Below the pieces are notes generated by a model, which worked only from the letters and a program-made list of their open reading frames with translations, was not told where the DNA came from and searched no databases. This document shows positions 21,802-32,116 of a DNA stretch of 64,000 nucleotides, piece after piece. Each line of letters starts with the position of its first letter. Position 1 is the first letter of the stretch. The position numbers and the translations under genes were made by a program. This DNA comes from Gongronella butleri (taxonomy: Eukaryota; Mucoromycota; Mucoromycetes; Mucorales; Cunninghamellaceae), in the NCBI GenBank assembly GCA_025201375.1, contig JAIWZP010000071.1, positions 62,001 through 126,000 on the forward strand. Direction: 5' to 3'.

Positions 21802-22345
21802 TTATTGCTGCCAGAGCGACGCGACATTGGCCAATGCTTGCTCGGGCTGATCCTTGTAGTAGACAAAGTGGCCTTGGAGCGATGCGGTGCTGATGGCGTG
21901 TCCACGCGTCTTTTCGACAAAGGCGTCGGCGAGGTCTGGTCGATTGTCGTAGAAGCGCAAGAACATGGTGCGCAATTGATGCTCGGTCGCATTGTCCAAC
22001 AATTCCTTCATGTCGACACGGCCCGGACGGATGAGCGCTGGGTCCAGCAGCTCAATGTGGTTGGTTGTCAAGAAGATGATGCGTTCCTCCGCAGACGCGA
22101 CGCCGTCGAGCGCATTCAACAGGCCGCTAAACGTGATCATCGACGCGTATCCCTGTTGATCGCTCTGTGCACGCTTTGTAAACGCCGCATCCACGTCCTC
22201 CAGCAACATGATGCTGCGCTCAGGCATGTTGCTCAGCAAATGATTCAATCGATCGTCCGTCAATCCGCGCTCAGACAGGTTCAAAATGCAAATATTGTAT
22301 TCAAGCTCGCCCTGTCCAATTAAAAAAATCGAGTCAATGCGTCAA

Positions 22346-22387
<42 letters not shown>

Positions 22388-23334
22388 TTTTTGTTTTTCT
22401 TACCGCCAGTGCCTGAATAAAGCTGCTCTTGCCGGAGCCGGGAGGTCCGTGTCTGTGTAAAAAAAAAAAAAAAGAGAGACAGAGAGAGAAATGAGACGTT
22501 TTTTCGTGCTTTTTCCCAATTTTTTTTAATTTCTCATTTTTCTTACAAGAGGTAGCCGCGTCGATAGGGGATGCCACGCTCATTGTACCACTGGCTGTTT
22601 CCAATGAATGCCTTTACGTCGCGGACAATGCGTTCCTTGATGCCGGTGTCGAGGATGACGGAATCGAGCATGCGTCTGCGGCGTGGCAAGCCAAAGGGAC
22701 GCCACTCGGGCCCATAAGATGTGTACATGACGGTCTTTCCTTGCTGCTTTTCGAGGGCCATGTTCTGGGCGTCGCTGAGCAATTCGTTGAGCAATGGCTG
22801 GTCACGAGCCAAGGTGGTGATGGTCACTGTCTCCCAGGGCGAGCCCGTTGTCAGATCCACCATCTTGCCGTCGCGCTGTCGCTCCACCTTCATCCACGCG
22901 CCACGCCATCGAAAGTAATGGGTGCCCGGCCCGGGCACAAACCCGAAATTCGTCGACACGCTGCCATTGTCGTGCTGCTTGAAGCTGGTTTCCACAGCAA
23001 GCTTATGCACCTGGTGCCGAGGCGCACGCTGCGCCATCCACTGCAAAAACCATGCGTACGATTTGTCCTTGGATGGGATCTCCAACGTCACAAGCATCCG
23101 CCGCTGCAAATATGTCGCGCCAAGCACAGACCCGCGCCGCAGCATCGTCATGGCCGCACCAACACCCAAAAGGCCAAAACCTGCAGAAAAGTACGGGTTG
23201 TCCATAACACCGGCAAGAAACCCGCTGCTGCTGCTGCTTCCAGCGGTCGCCGCAGCCATGGTAGGGGTATCTGTCGCTAGATCGGCAGGAGCACTCGCCG
23301 TGGTGGTATCTGTTGCTGCTGTTGTCAGCCTCAT
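21802..23334 (-). CDS. BCS1: Mitochondrial AAA chaperone BCS1
   Basis: Three exons: 22547-23334, 22404-22452, 21802-22311 (448 residues, normal for the family). Bcs1 is an inner-membrane AAA ATPase that translocates the folded Rieske Fe-S protein for cytochrome bc1 assembly. The N-terminus is Ala/Thr/Ser-rich, then the Bcs1-specific region starts ([21 protein letters not shown], a likely membrane segment). It continues with [24 protein letters not shown] and [18 protein letters not shown]. Walker [10 protein letters not shown] (about 265-273) is encoded across the 49-nt middle exon. Walker B LLEDVD (about 316-321) and the arginine-finger region [11 protein letters not shown] follow. The start was chosen at MRLTTAA because the upstream in-frame sequence is a Phe-rich leader. 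The second intron contains a CT microsatellite. Confidence 0.93.
22348..22380. repeat. CT microsatellite in BCS1 intron
   Basis: A nearly perfect (CT)n run in the second BCS1 intron, read as AG repeats on the transcribed strand. A similar CT run (23943-23968) lies in a Rab32-like intron. Confidence 0.8.
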
Positions 23335-23624
23335 GTTGTGCTGATCAAAGTCGAAAAAAAATAAAAAATAAAAAACAAGAAAGAACCACAAAAAAAAAAA
23401 AGGGTCGACTGCCCAAAACTCCGATTTTATCCTTTCCAAAACGTTGCCCCTGGCATCCGAAACAGCCCTGCCATCCGTTGCTTCGTATCAATGACTCAAT
23501 TGCATTTATATATGATCAGAGAGGAAGAGGATGAGGTAAAAAAAAAAAAAAAAACCGAAACAGAGGAATGGAAAGGGGAGGAAAAAAAGGGAAAAGGGGG
23601 GAATTCATCGCTGTTTTTTTTTTG

Positions 23625-24578
23625 TTAACAGCAGCCCGAGTTGGACGTGTCCGGCTGCTTGGTATGGTCAGGGAGCAAGATCGAATCATCATCGGGATCC
23701 TCGAGGGCGCCGTGTGTCTCTTCGAGGTTGACAATGGCCTCGATCAAGTGTCGCGCGGCCTCGTCAATGTTGGTATTTTCTTTGGCAGATGTCTCGAACC
23801 AGTGTGCAAAGCCGTTCTCGCGGCAAAACGCGTCCATTTCCTGCGGCTGGATGGGCTGGCCATGGCCTTCTTGGACCAAATCGCTCTGAAGGGTGCAAAA
23901 AAAAAAAAGACGTGAGCCGCCTTGACTCTACTTTTTCTTTCACTCTCTCTCTCTCTCTCTCTCTCTCTATGTCTCTCTTTTTACCTTGTTGGCCAAGAGC
24001 ACAACGGGTATATTGCCACCGCCCCATACATCGGGCAGATTGACCTTGGCATCGAGATCTTGCTTCCATTTGGTGACGCCCTCAAACGAGCGAGGCTGCG
24101 TCATGTCATACACCACAAATGCACCGAGCGCGCCCTTGTAGTACACGCGCGTCATGTTGCCAAAGCGCTCCTGTCCAGCAATGTCCCACAGCTGCAGACG
24201 CACAATCACCTCAGGCGACCATTGCACCACCTTTAGTGCGAAATCAACGCCAATCTAGGAAGAGATAGACAATCAACGAGAGCGTGTGAGTAATCAATCC
24301 GTCAAGTTCCCCAATTCAATCAAAAAAGAGCCTTACAGTCGACTTGTAGTTGGTTGAAAAGATATTGTGCACGTAACGCCGGATAATCGACGTTTTGCCG
24401 GTGCCTAAGTCGCCCACGACTAGTATTTTGTATAGGTATTCTCGGGTGGGTGGTCCTGACTGCGTGAAAAGAGAAGAAGAAAAAAGATAAGTATGACCAG
24501 TTCCTTGGTTCGCAAATGCCCATCCCCAACAAGCACTCTCGCAAAAATAAAAGAATAAAAATATGGCGCACTTACCAT
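23625..24578 (-). CDS. Rab32-like GTPase
   Basis: Four exons: 24576-24578, 24337-24459, 23985-24254, 23625-23885 (218 residues). The first exon is just the ATG, immediately followed by a GTAAGT donor. G1 is GDLGTGKTS (about 17-25). G3 is WDIAGQERFGNMTRVYYKGA, and the Ile-Ala-Gly-Gln form is diagnostic of the Rab32/38/29 branch rather than the usual Thr-Ala-Gly-Gln. G4 is NKSDL across an intron, and the G5 region has TSAKE. It ends in CC, a geranylgeranylation site. Rab32 proteins act in lysosome-related organelle and mitochondrial-membrane traffic. The branch is reported absent from common yeasts, so its presence favours an early-diverging fungus. All junctions are phase 0. Confidence 0.9.
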
Positions 24579-26100
24579 AGTGTGTGTGTTCGCTATGATT
24601 GAAAAGAGGACGCGAAAAGAGAAAGAAAGAAGAGTGGGGAATATGGGGGGTGCAAAGGGATGAGCGTGAAAGAAAAGGGAAAAAAAAAAAAGACAACCGC
24701 TTGAGGCATTTTACTACACTTTTTGGAGCTGAGCGGCAAACCCCGATGGGTCATCGTCCAACCTTCCAAAACCAACATGTCACGTTGGATCATTTGGAAG
24801 TGTTTGGATACCCCTTGCCCTCGCCACCTCCTCCACTTGCCACACCTCGTCAATAAAATGTACCTTGATTCGCACAAAGCACGTCGTTGCATAGTTTTTA
24901 AGGTTTCCCTGTTCTTTTGGAAATGACATCATGAGCAATGAACCATGCATTCGCCCCCTTATTTTATTTCTCTTGCCGCCCTGGGTAAAAATCTTGCATG
25001 TCCGCCTCTGTCTCTCACGCACAAAACACATCGAGGCTCCGTCCAGCTGCCATTGAAAAGAAAAAAAACGTGATGGCCGCAGACTGCCAATTGCATGCGT
25101 CTTGTTCTCACGTGGTACATGACCGCAATGATGCTCGCTCTTCTAGGCACGTCCATCCGTTGCCACCCATGCAAGTGTAAAAACGAGAAAAGGCCGGCTT
25201 GGCCAGCGCACCACGTCCTCTCTTCTCTCATTCGACTTGGCCTGAGACCCTTAAAACGATGGCGCCGACAATCAGATTTGCCCACTAATGCCCGCTCGCC
25301 ACAACCAATCACTGCCTGGACCGAGGCATTTCTCACTTTTTCTGGATTTTTTCTCTCTCTTTTCATCAAGCACGCCATCGTCCGCATCCGTCATCTTAGC
25401 CATCCACGTGATTCGTCCATCACAAAAGTAGGCACAGACCCATTGTCATAAAAACAGGGTCCAGGCACGTCAAACACGCGAGTCAGCAGTGCCACGTTCT
25501 GCTTCTTTTTTTTTAGCGTCGTTCTAACTTTCCTGTTCCAACAAAAATGCCTCAGGCGACCGGGGCACGGTGCCTGAATTTCGAATTGCATGAATCAAAA
25601 TGAGCGAATTTCGCGGATGGGCCCTGGACGGCGACTCAATCCTTGCAATGCCGCTTCTCCGTGCCAACATCCATCGCGTGATAATTCTGAGAGCATGGTA
25701 TCTCCGTCGCACCGGGTACACATCATAATCAAACCTATCGATGAAAAAAAAAAAGTGCCATCTGCATCGGCTATAACGATACCCATAAAAAAAGCAGATG
25801 CATTCTAATTTCATATCATGACCAGTCGGTTAATCGTTATCGAAATGCCTACGTCGTCGTCACCCCGAGCTCGTTCTCGATCAAGTACTATGATACTCAT
25901 TTTTGCCCCGCTCATGAGGCGTAAAGCGCGTTTTTCATATATTTTGGCGACATATTCAAGTTTAAGGCGCTTTGTAGCCGGTTTCTTTGCTTTGGGGATG
26001 ATCTGTTTCCCCCTCAATTGAGAATTACTACAGTGGCAAAGTTCCTCTTTCTTGCCATTTTAAATGCGAACCAAGCCGACTAGAAATGTATCTAACCAGC
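24579..26100. other. Intergenic, no clear gene
   Basis: Upstream region of the Rab32-like gene. A minus frame at 25811-26017 (68 residues, basic start, KAKKPATKRLKLEYVAK) has coding-like composition but no recognisable family. I would not call it a gene. Confidence 0.4.
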
Positions 26101-26149
26101 AGTGTGGTGAGAAAAAAACACCATTTTGACGAAAATTGGCTCATGGTGA

Positions 26150-27277
26150 TACTGTACAAAAGTCAATATGCACCAATTAATCCAGCACCATGTACGTACT
26201 GTAGGACCCGATGAACAAGATCCAAAGGCACGCGCGGCAAAAAAAAAAAAACAAGGTAAGATGCAAAGATCTTTTCCATTTGGTGCTGTAGTACCTACTG
26301 TATTATGATACAGTACGTATCATAGAGCGCGCGACAAGGATACATGAGCACATCTGGAAGCAGCTTACATTTGTGAATATTATGGACAGACAGGAGGTGA
26401 GTCGAGGAGCTACCGGTATCATACGGTACTGTAGCAGCATGTCTGCAAGCATCAAAAAAATCAGCCAGCAAATCAGCAAGCAAGTGCCCGACGAGCGAGA
26501 AATAATATGATACTGTACATACATAAAAGCACATCTTTCATCCGTTTTTGATTTTTGCACACAAATAAGGTGTTTAATGCTTTAATCCGCCCGTGTTTAC
26601 TGTAAATACGTACTGTAATACTGTATTAATGGACAGAATAATCTGATCATCTGATGCATGTTGTTACTGTACACTACTGTAACATTTTGATGCCTACTAT
26701 GATAAGTACCACCAGTACGTATCGCGCTACAGGCTACTGTACTACAGTATAGTATATTATTGCGAAAACACGTAGGTACACATTTACCTTTATTTTAAAC
26801 ACCAAAGAGTGTTTTTTGGACTTTGCCGGCCTGCTGTGCCTCCAGAATTTTTTTTACAGGCTACTGTATGATATGTCCTGTACACCTATGTGTTGTGTAC
26901 GTATGATGTACCGGTACTTGCCCGCCAGTGAAAAATGCGTTGTAAACTTTGCGAATAAGTGAGACAAAAGATGGGGTTTTTTTAATTTGAAAAAACAGAG
27001 TGAAAAGAAAAGGAAAAGGGGAAATCTAAACAAGGTGGGATTTTATAGGCGAAAAAATGGGTGTGTGGCAGATTCACCGGCCGACACCGGACTCTCAGCT
27101 CGGTCTGAGCTCAAGCGCTAGGCACGTTGGTGCGGCGCCTGTCCACAATGCACACAATGTGCATTGACGCGCCTAGCACCCCACAATTGGCGTACCTGGC
27201 TGATTGAGCTCATTGTTCTCGTTGTTCACATGCGTCACGACATTATTATTATGATACTGTAAAAAACTACTACTGTA
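26150..27277. repeat. TACTGTA-motif island
   Basis: Heptamer TACTGTA, or its reverse complement TACAGTA, occurs at about 26150, 26197, 26296, 26309, 26427, 26511, 26598, 26611, 26619, 26665, 26675, 26735, 26743, 26862, 27255 and 27271. Many copies sit in GTAC/TAC-rich surroundings. No gene lies inside. Function unknown. Confidence 0.8.
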
Positions 27278-27899
27278 TGTCCAGTTCTCAAGCAAGAGTC
27301 AAGACGACTGCTGATTACCCGCCCGAAAAAAAATTTCAACTCGAAATTGCCAAAAACCTCCCATTTGTACTATTTTGCATTCATCTCGCCATCGGCATGG
27401 TCGACCCCACTCAAAAATAGCTGCATCGGATTCAGCGCAAAATTTACAACAAAAAAGCTTAAACCACCAAAGCCCTGCGACCACTTTTAAAAAATTCAGG
27501 GTCACTCAGGGGTCACACATTTCAATCTCAGAAAGTGCTAAATTTGGGAAATTTCGAACTCCGAGTGATCAATGCATCCCAAACAGATAACTCTGACAAC
27601 TTGCTATTGGCAGACAAAATGACAGGTCGCCCACCTTAAGAAAAAAAGCCCAAAGAGTAATGCATGAACGGCGATCGACTGAGAAAAGTGCCTACTTTGG
27701 GCAAGATTTTTTTGCAGAAATTTAAGGTTTGACACTTCCAAATTTAGGTGCGTAAATTGCATGGAATTTTTTTTACTGTATTTTTTTTGCAGGTTTTTGT
27801 GCGCTGTAGTAGAATGGGCTGCAAGCTGGTGAAATGACCGATGCAAAAAGTTAAAACCCAAGCTAGCGCCCTGCAAGTCATCCCATTAGATGCTTTGCC

Positions 27900-30840
27900 T
27901 CTCTGTTTTTTATTAAATCTGAAATAAAAGTCGGGGGTTGACTAGACAGTTGTCGAGCAAATCGCCATTGAATTTTTTGTTGAAAAAGTGTATTTTCTCG
28001 GCCAGTTTCGATCAGATCGCCATGAAACTTATTCCATTCGGTGGAGATTCAGCAGCAGCATTTGATACGTTAAAAGCATCGTTGGTTATTTTTCCAGTTG
28101 TCGAGGAAAGCAAGTTTGAAAATTGATTCAATGTTTGATCGACTTTTGCAAGCGGGCAAAGTTCATCCATCGGCAAGCAAACGATCAGGAAATGACACCC
28201 GCGTGCGTCTCTTTTAATTGGTGCCATTTCACCACGATCCACAAAATATTTTATGATAAGAGACTCGTGCGCCGGATTTTTGGAAATGTCAGAATTTTGG
28301 ATTCATCTGCACAATGACTCGGTTGACTCCTGGTTTGAACAGTTTTTCAAAAAAAAGAGTCGCGTCGTCGGTAAAACATCATTATGTGTACTTAGATTTT
28401 GGGCCACCCGACCATGATGATTTGTGACATTTAATTACCGGTATGCATTTGTAAAAATGTCGAGATTTCGAATTCATCTGCAAAACGATCCAGTCAATCT
28501 TGGGGTTTCATGTTGTGTTGTTGAAAAAGGCGCGGCGAAATAGTCAAGCAAAGGGCAAAGGTTGGAAGGCAATCCATTCATGATTTGTGTTGTTGGTCAT
28601 CCATGGATTTGTGCCAATACTGTACTTGAAAACGGCGCATGCCACAAAGACGGCCCGATCAACATCTGGTTTTTTAATTTTTCTTTCAAAGAGAGACGCT
28701 GAAAAAGCCAAGTGGCAAAGTTTGGCGATGATCCAATCATGATTTTACCGCGAAATGAATTTAACAAAAACGCGCTACAGCCATATTTTCAGCAATGCCG
28801 CGCTTCCCGACAAACCACATAATTGACCTTTGTATTTTTATTTTTTTCTGAGAAGAGAGGAGCAACAACATCCACTACATGTAAAAGTTTCGTGGAGCTG
28901 CAATGAGTTCTTGGTGACGAAATCTTTTTTTTTCAAATTTAGAAAAAAAAGGTGGGTCAATCAGGTCAAAATGCATCTGGAGGGTCCCCCGCTTTGAGAG
29001 GCTCAGGTCTCTCAAATCCGTTTGGCAACCTACACATTGGACATCTGAGAATCATATCATTTGGTGCATTGACCCCTTCTTTATAAACAGATCTGCAATA
29101 AAAATCGGGGGTCGATCAAGCTGTTTTCGAGGAATGGGCAATCAAAGCCAAATTTTAGAAAAAAAATTTCTGCATCATTTTACCGTAGGTCGTACGCTGG
29201 TGAAACTGGGTTCATCCGATAGAGAATCGAATTCTGCATTTACAGTATTATGACAGCAGCAGTCCATCCTTTGTCTTGTCCATTGCCGAGAAAAACGAAG
29301 CTGAAATAATGTTTGATTGGGCGTTGTTGCAAGCGTACAAATTTTGCGCATCGGCGTTGTCGGGCAGGGATAAAATGACCCCCTTGTGCGTGTCTTTCCA
29401 CTTGTAAGATTTAAGCCTGGTCGAATAGCAGCTTGACGCGCTAGAGACAAAATTGTGAATTTATGGAGCATTGTCAATTTTCTTGCCAACGGTCAGATCA
29501 ACCCCCGGTTTTTACTATTGTTCTGAAAAGAGAGAGACCAAAATGCTCATATGCCAAAATTTCATGGAACTGCAAGCACTGGATGGTGCGCCACGTCGAT
29601 TTTCAAAAATGACGATTTTCCATCGATTTTCCAAGGTGTACAATCACGAATTTTAACCTGGCAAAACTTGGTTCCTCGGATCGCCGTGCCATTCACCCAC
29701 ATGGTAGAATGCGTTTATTTGCCTATGAAAATGCCATAAAACTCCGGGCTCCATCGACTGGTTCTCCTGTAAAATGCAATCTACTTCATATCTTCGCCAC
29801 AAGATATACTCGACAAAGACTGGCCGCAGATCCTCAAAATGCGGCTCACAAGAAAGAGCACGGGCTGTTGCGTACGTGGCCATCGATGATCACTTCAACG
29901 AACGAGATCCAGGCAGAATTGACGCGAACAGGTTGTTTGCGGGATAACTTGGACGTGTGAAAAACCGCGTCATCAAACTTTGATGTATGATAAGCGCGTC
30001 CGTTTCAAGTCGAATCCATACACCTGGAACTTCTTTTGCTAGTGAATGTGTCGATACAGCTCCAAGGACGCGCTCTTGCGTGCCATAGCGATTGGCGCGT
30101 CTATTGTCTCGACATCGTCTTTTTTTTTTTTTCTTGGCCGGATGCTCGCCGCGCTTTTTTTTTTTTTTTTTTTTGGCCGGACGCGCGCCGCGCTTTATTT
30201 TTCGATGAGCACGATGGCGGTGCCCGGTGCGTGCAAAATGTCCGGGCTGATAAAAATGAATTTTTTTCAGCGAGCGATGCGCAACTGGCTTCCTCTCGTC
30301 AGTTTTGGAACATGGGCTTAAAGGCCAATTATAAACATGCAATGAAGGATACAACGTGAAGGGATCGATGGATTCATAAAAAATCTTCACAACTCAACTC
30401 AAAAACCTACTTTGCATAGATGGTGCAAACTTGGAGTCTGTGCCATGAAAACTGGGCAATAAAAATCGGGGTTACCCCAAGGTTTTGTAAAATATTTATA
30501 ATCGTGATGGCAGAAATTGCTTGGAAAAGCTATTTTCTCTATCATTTTTGATCAGATGATTCGCGGTGAAACTTGTTGCATTCGACGGCAATTCAGCAGC
30601 CTCATTCGACAGCGTCCAAACTCGGGACCAGATGAGCAAGTTTCTGAGAAAGCGCCAGATCCATGGGCGTAAAAAAAGGGGTAAAATCAGTACCGTTTGG
30701 TCTCGTACAGTGAAGATACCGCAGCAACAGCTGATCGCCCCGACGCGCAAATCACTTCAATTGAATTGACGGCCAAACGCGGTAAAAGCGCTTGTGGTCT
30801 GGGGATATCGCTTCGAGTTTTCAACGAGTTAGCCTTCCAG
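27900..30840. repeat. Repeat block B, left part
   Basis: A string of degenerate repeats. The marker AATAAAAATCGGGG (variant forms, usually followed by TCGACT) is found near 27922, 29097 and 30457, and again at 45817 and 47587 in the second block. The marker TTTCTGAAAAGAGA followed by CAAA.TTTC.TGGA.CTGCAA recurs near 28850, 29520 and 45930. Part of 29560-30045 belongs to family A in reverse orientation. No coding exons recognised. Confidence 0.6.
29560..30045 (-). repeat. Dispersed repeat family A, partial copy
   Basis: Reverse-oriented relative to 16040-16945. It shares the CTGGATGG.CGC...GATTTTC segment, the AAAATGC..TCTACTT block, the GAGCACG block and the TCC.T.CACCTGG..C.TCT.TTGCTA segment with 62500-63105. 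Boundaries approximate. Confidence 0.5.
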
Positions 30841-30859
30841 AGTCGTTTTGATCATTTGA

Positions 30860-31720
30860 TCCTGTTTTGGCCCTGAAATTATGAAAAATGCATTTTCTCA
30901 GGACTGAATGATCTGGTCTCTGAAAAAAACTTGACATCATTGAAGCTTTGGGTTAAGTATTCACTGGTCGGAATTTGGACCCAGGTGGTCAAGCGCAGCA
31001 CTTGAGGAACGCGTAAAATACTACAATTTGGCGCTGGTGGGTTTCACTAGCAAACACGAATCTCGAGATTTCTCACAACTGAGTGATTCGATTCACGAAC
31101 AAAATGAACAACGTTGGAGAATTGGGTCTACCATTTACTGGTCCAAATTTAGGACCAGATGAGTAAGTTTCTGATGAAGCGCCAGTTTCATAGGCGTAAA
31201 GGGGGGTAAGATGAACACCATTTGGTCACGTACCGCGGCAACGGCTGAGCGCCCCGACACGTGAGTCACCTCAATGAATCAGTGATCAAATGCGGTAAAA
31301 GCGCTTGTGGTTTGGGGATATCGCATCGAGTTTTCGATGAGTTAGCCTTCACGAGGTTGTTTTGGCCCTAATTCATGCAAAATGCATTTTCTCAGGACTG
31401 AATGATCCGATCTCTGATAAAACTTGACATTGTTGGAGTTTTGTGCTCAGTACCCTCTAGCTCAAATATAGGACCGGATGCACAAGATCTGGAGGACGCG
31501 CCCTGCTAAAAGGGGTAAAGTTTTGTTCATTTTGGTAGCGCACGCGACAAACGGTCTAGCCTATCGACGCGCGAGTCATTTCAGATGAATCTGTAATCAA
31601 AGGTGCCAAAAGCGCCTGTGTTTAGGAATGATTGCGTCGAGATTTCGGCAAGCTGGTCTTTACGAGGTCGTTTTGCCCTTGATTTCTTGGAAATTGTATT
31701 TCCTCAGGACTGAGTCATCC
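30860..31720 (+). repeat. Two-part tandem repeat array, copy 1
   Basis: The anchor CTCAGGACTGA.TGATC (variants) appears near 30897, 31072, 31391 and 31703, spaced 175, 319 and 312 bp. Between anchors, blocks recur such as GACCAGATGAGCAAGTTTCTG, GCGCCAGTTTCATAGGCGTAAA, GCGGTAAAAGCGCTTGTGGT and TCGAGTTTTCGATGAGTTAGCC. The same array occurs at 46040-47550. Confidence 0.75.
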
Positions 31721-31981
31721 GATCTCCATGCTTGAATGCCTTTTTCAAAAATCAAATTGTGTCCCTACAATGGTCAATGTTAAGCCGAGACAGCTTGAAA
31801 AGTAGCAGCAAGATAAAAGCTGGCGGTTGTTGATACTTTTGTATTTATTATTATTTGAAAACAAGGTATGATATATATGAATTTAGACAGGGCGCGCGAG
31901 AGAACACAAAGAACACGAATGCAGCGTGCTAATGACTCTGGCACTATAGCAAATGGGTTGAAATGCACATGGAAAGGGTTT

Positions 31982-32078
31982 TTACAGCTCGTCCTTTTGA
32001 AGTTTGCTGCCATTGCGATGCACGAGGTAGTTTAGGCGATTCCAGAGGCGCTGTACGACCTCGCCAGCCTATGTTTAT

Positions 32079-32116
<38 letters not shown>

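Noticed and set aside
25811..26017. 68-codon minus-strand frame with coding-like composition
   Set aside because: Too short, no family recognised and no partner exon; mentioned only in the intergenic note.
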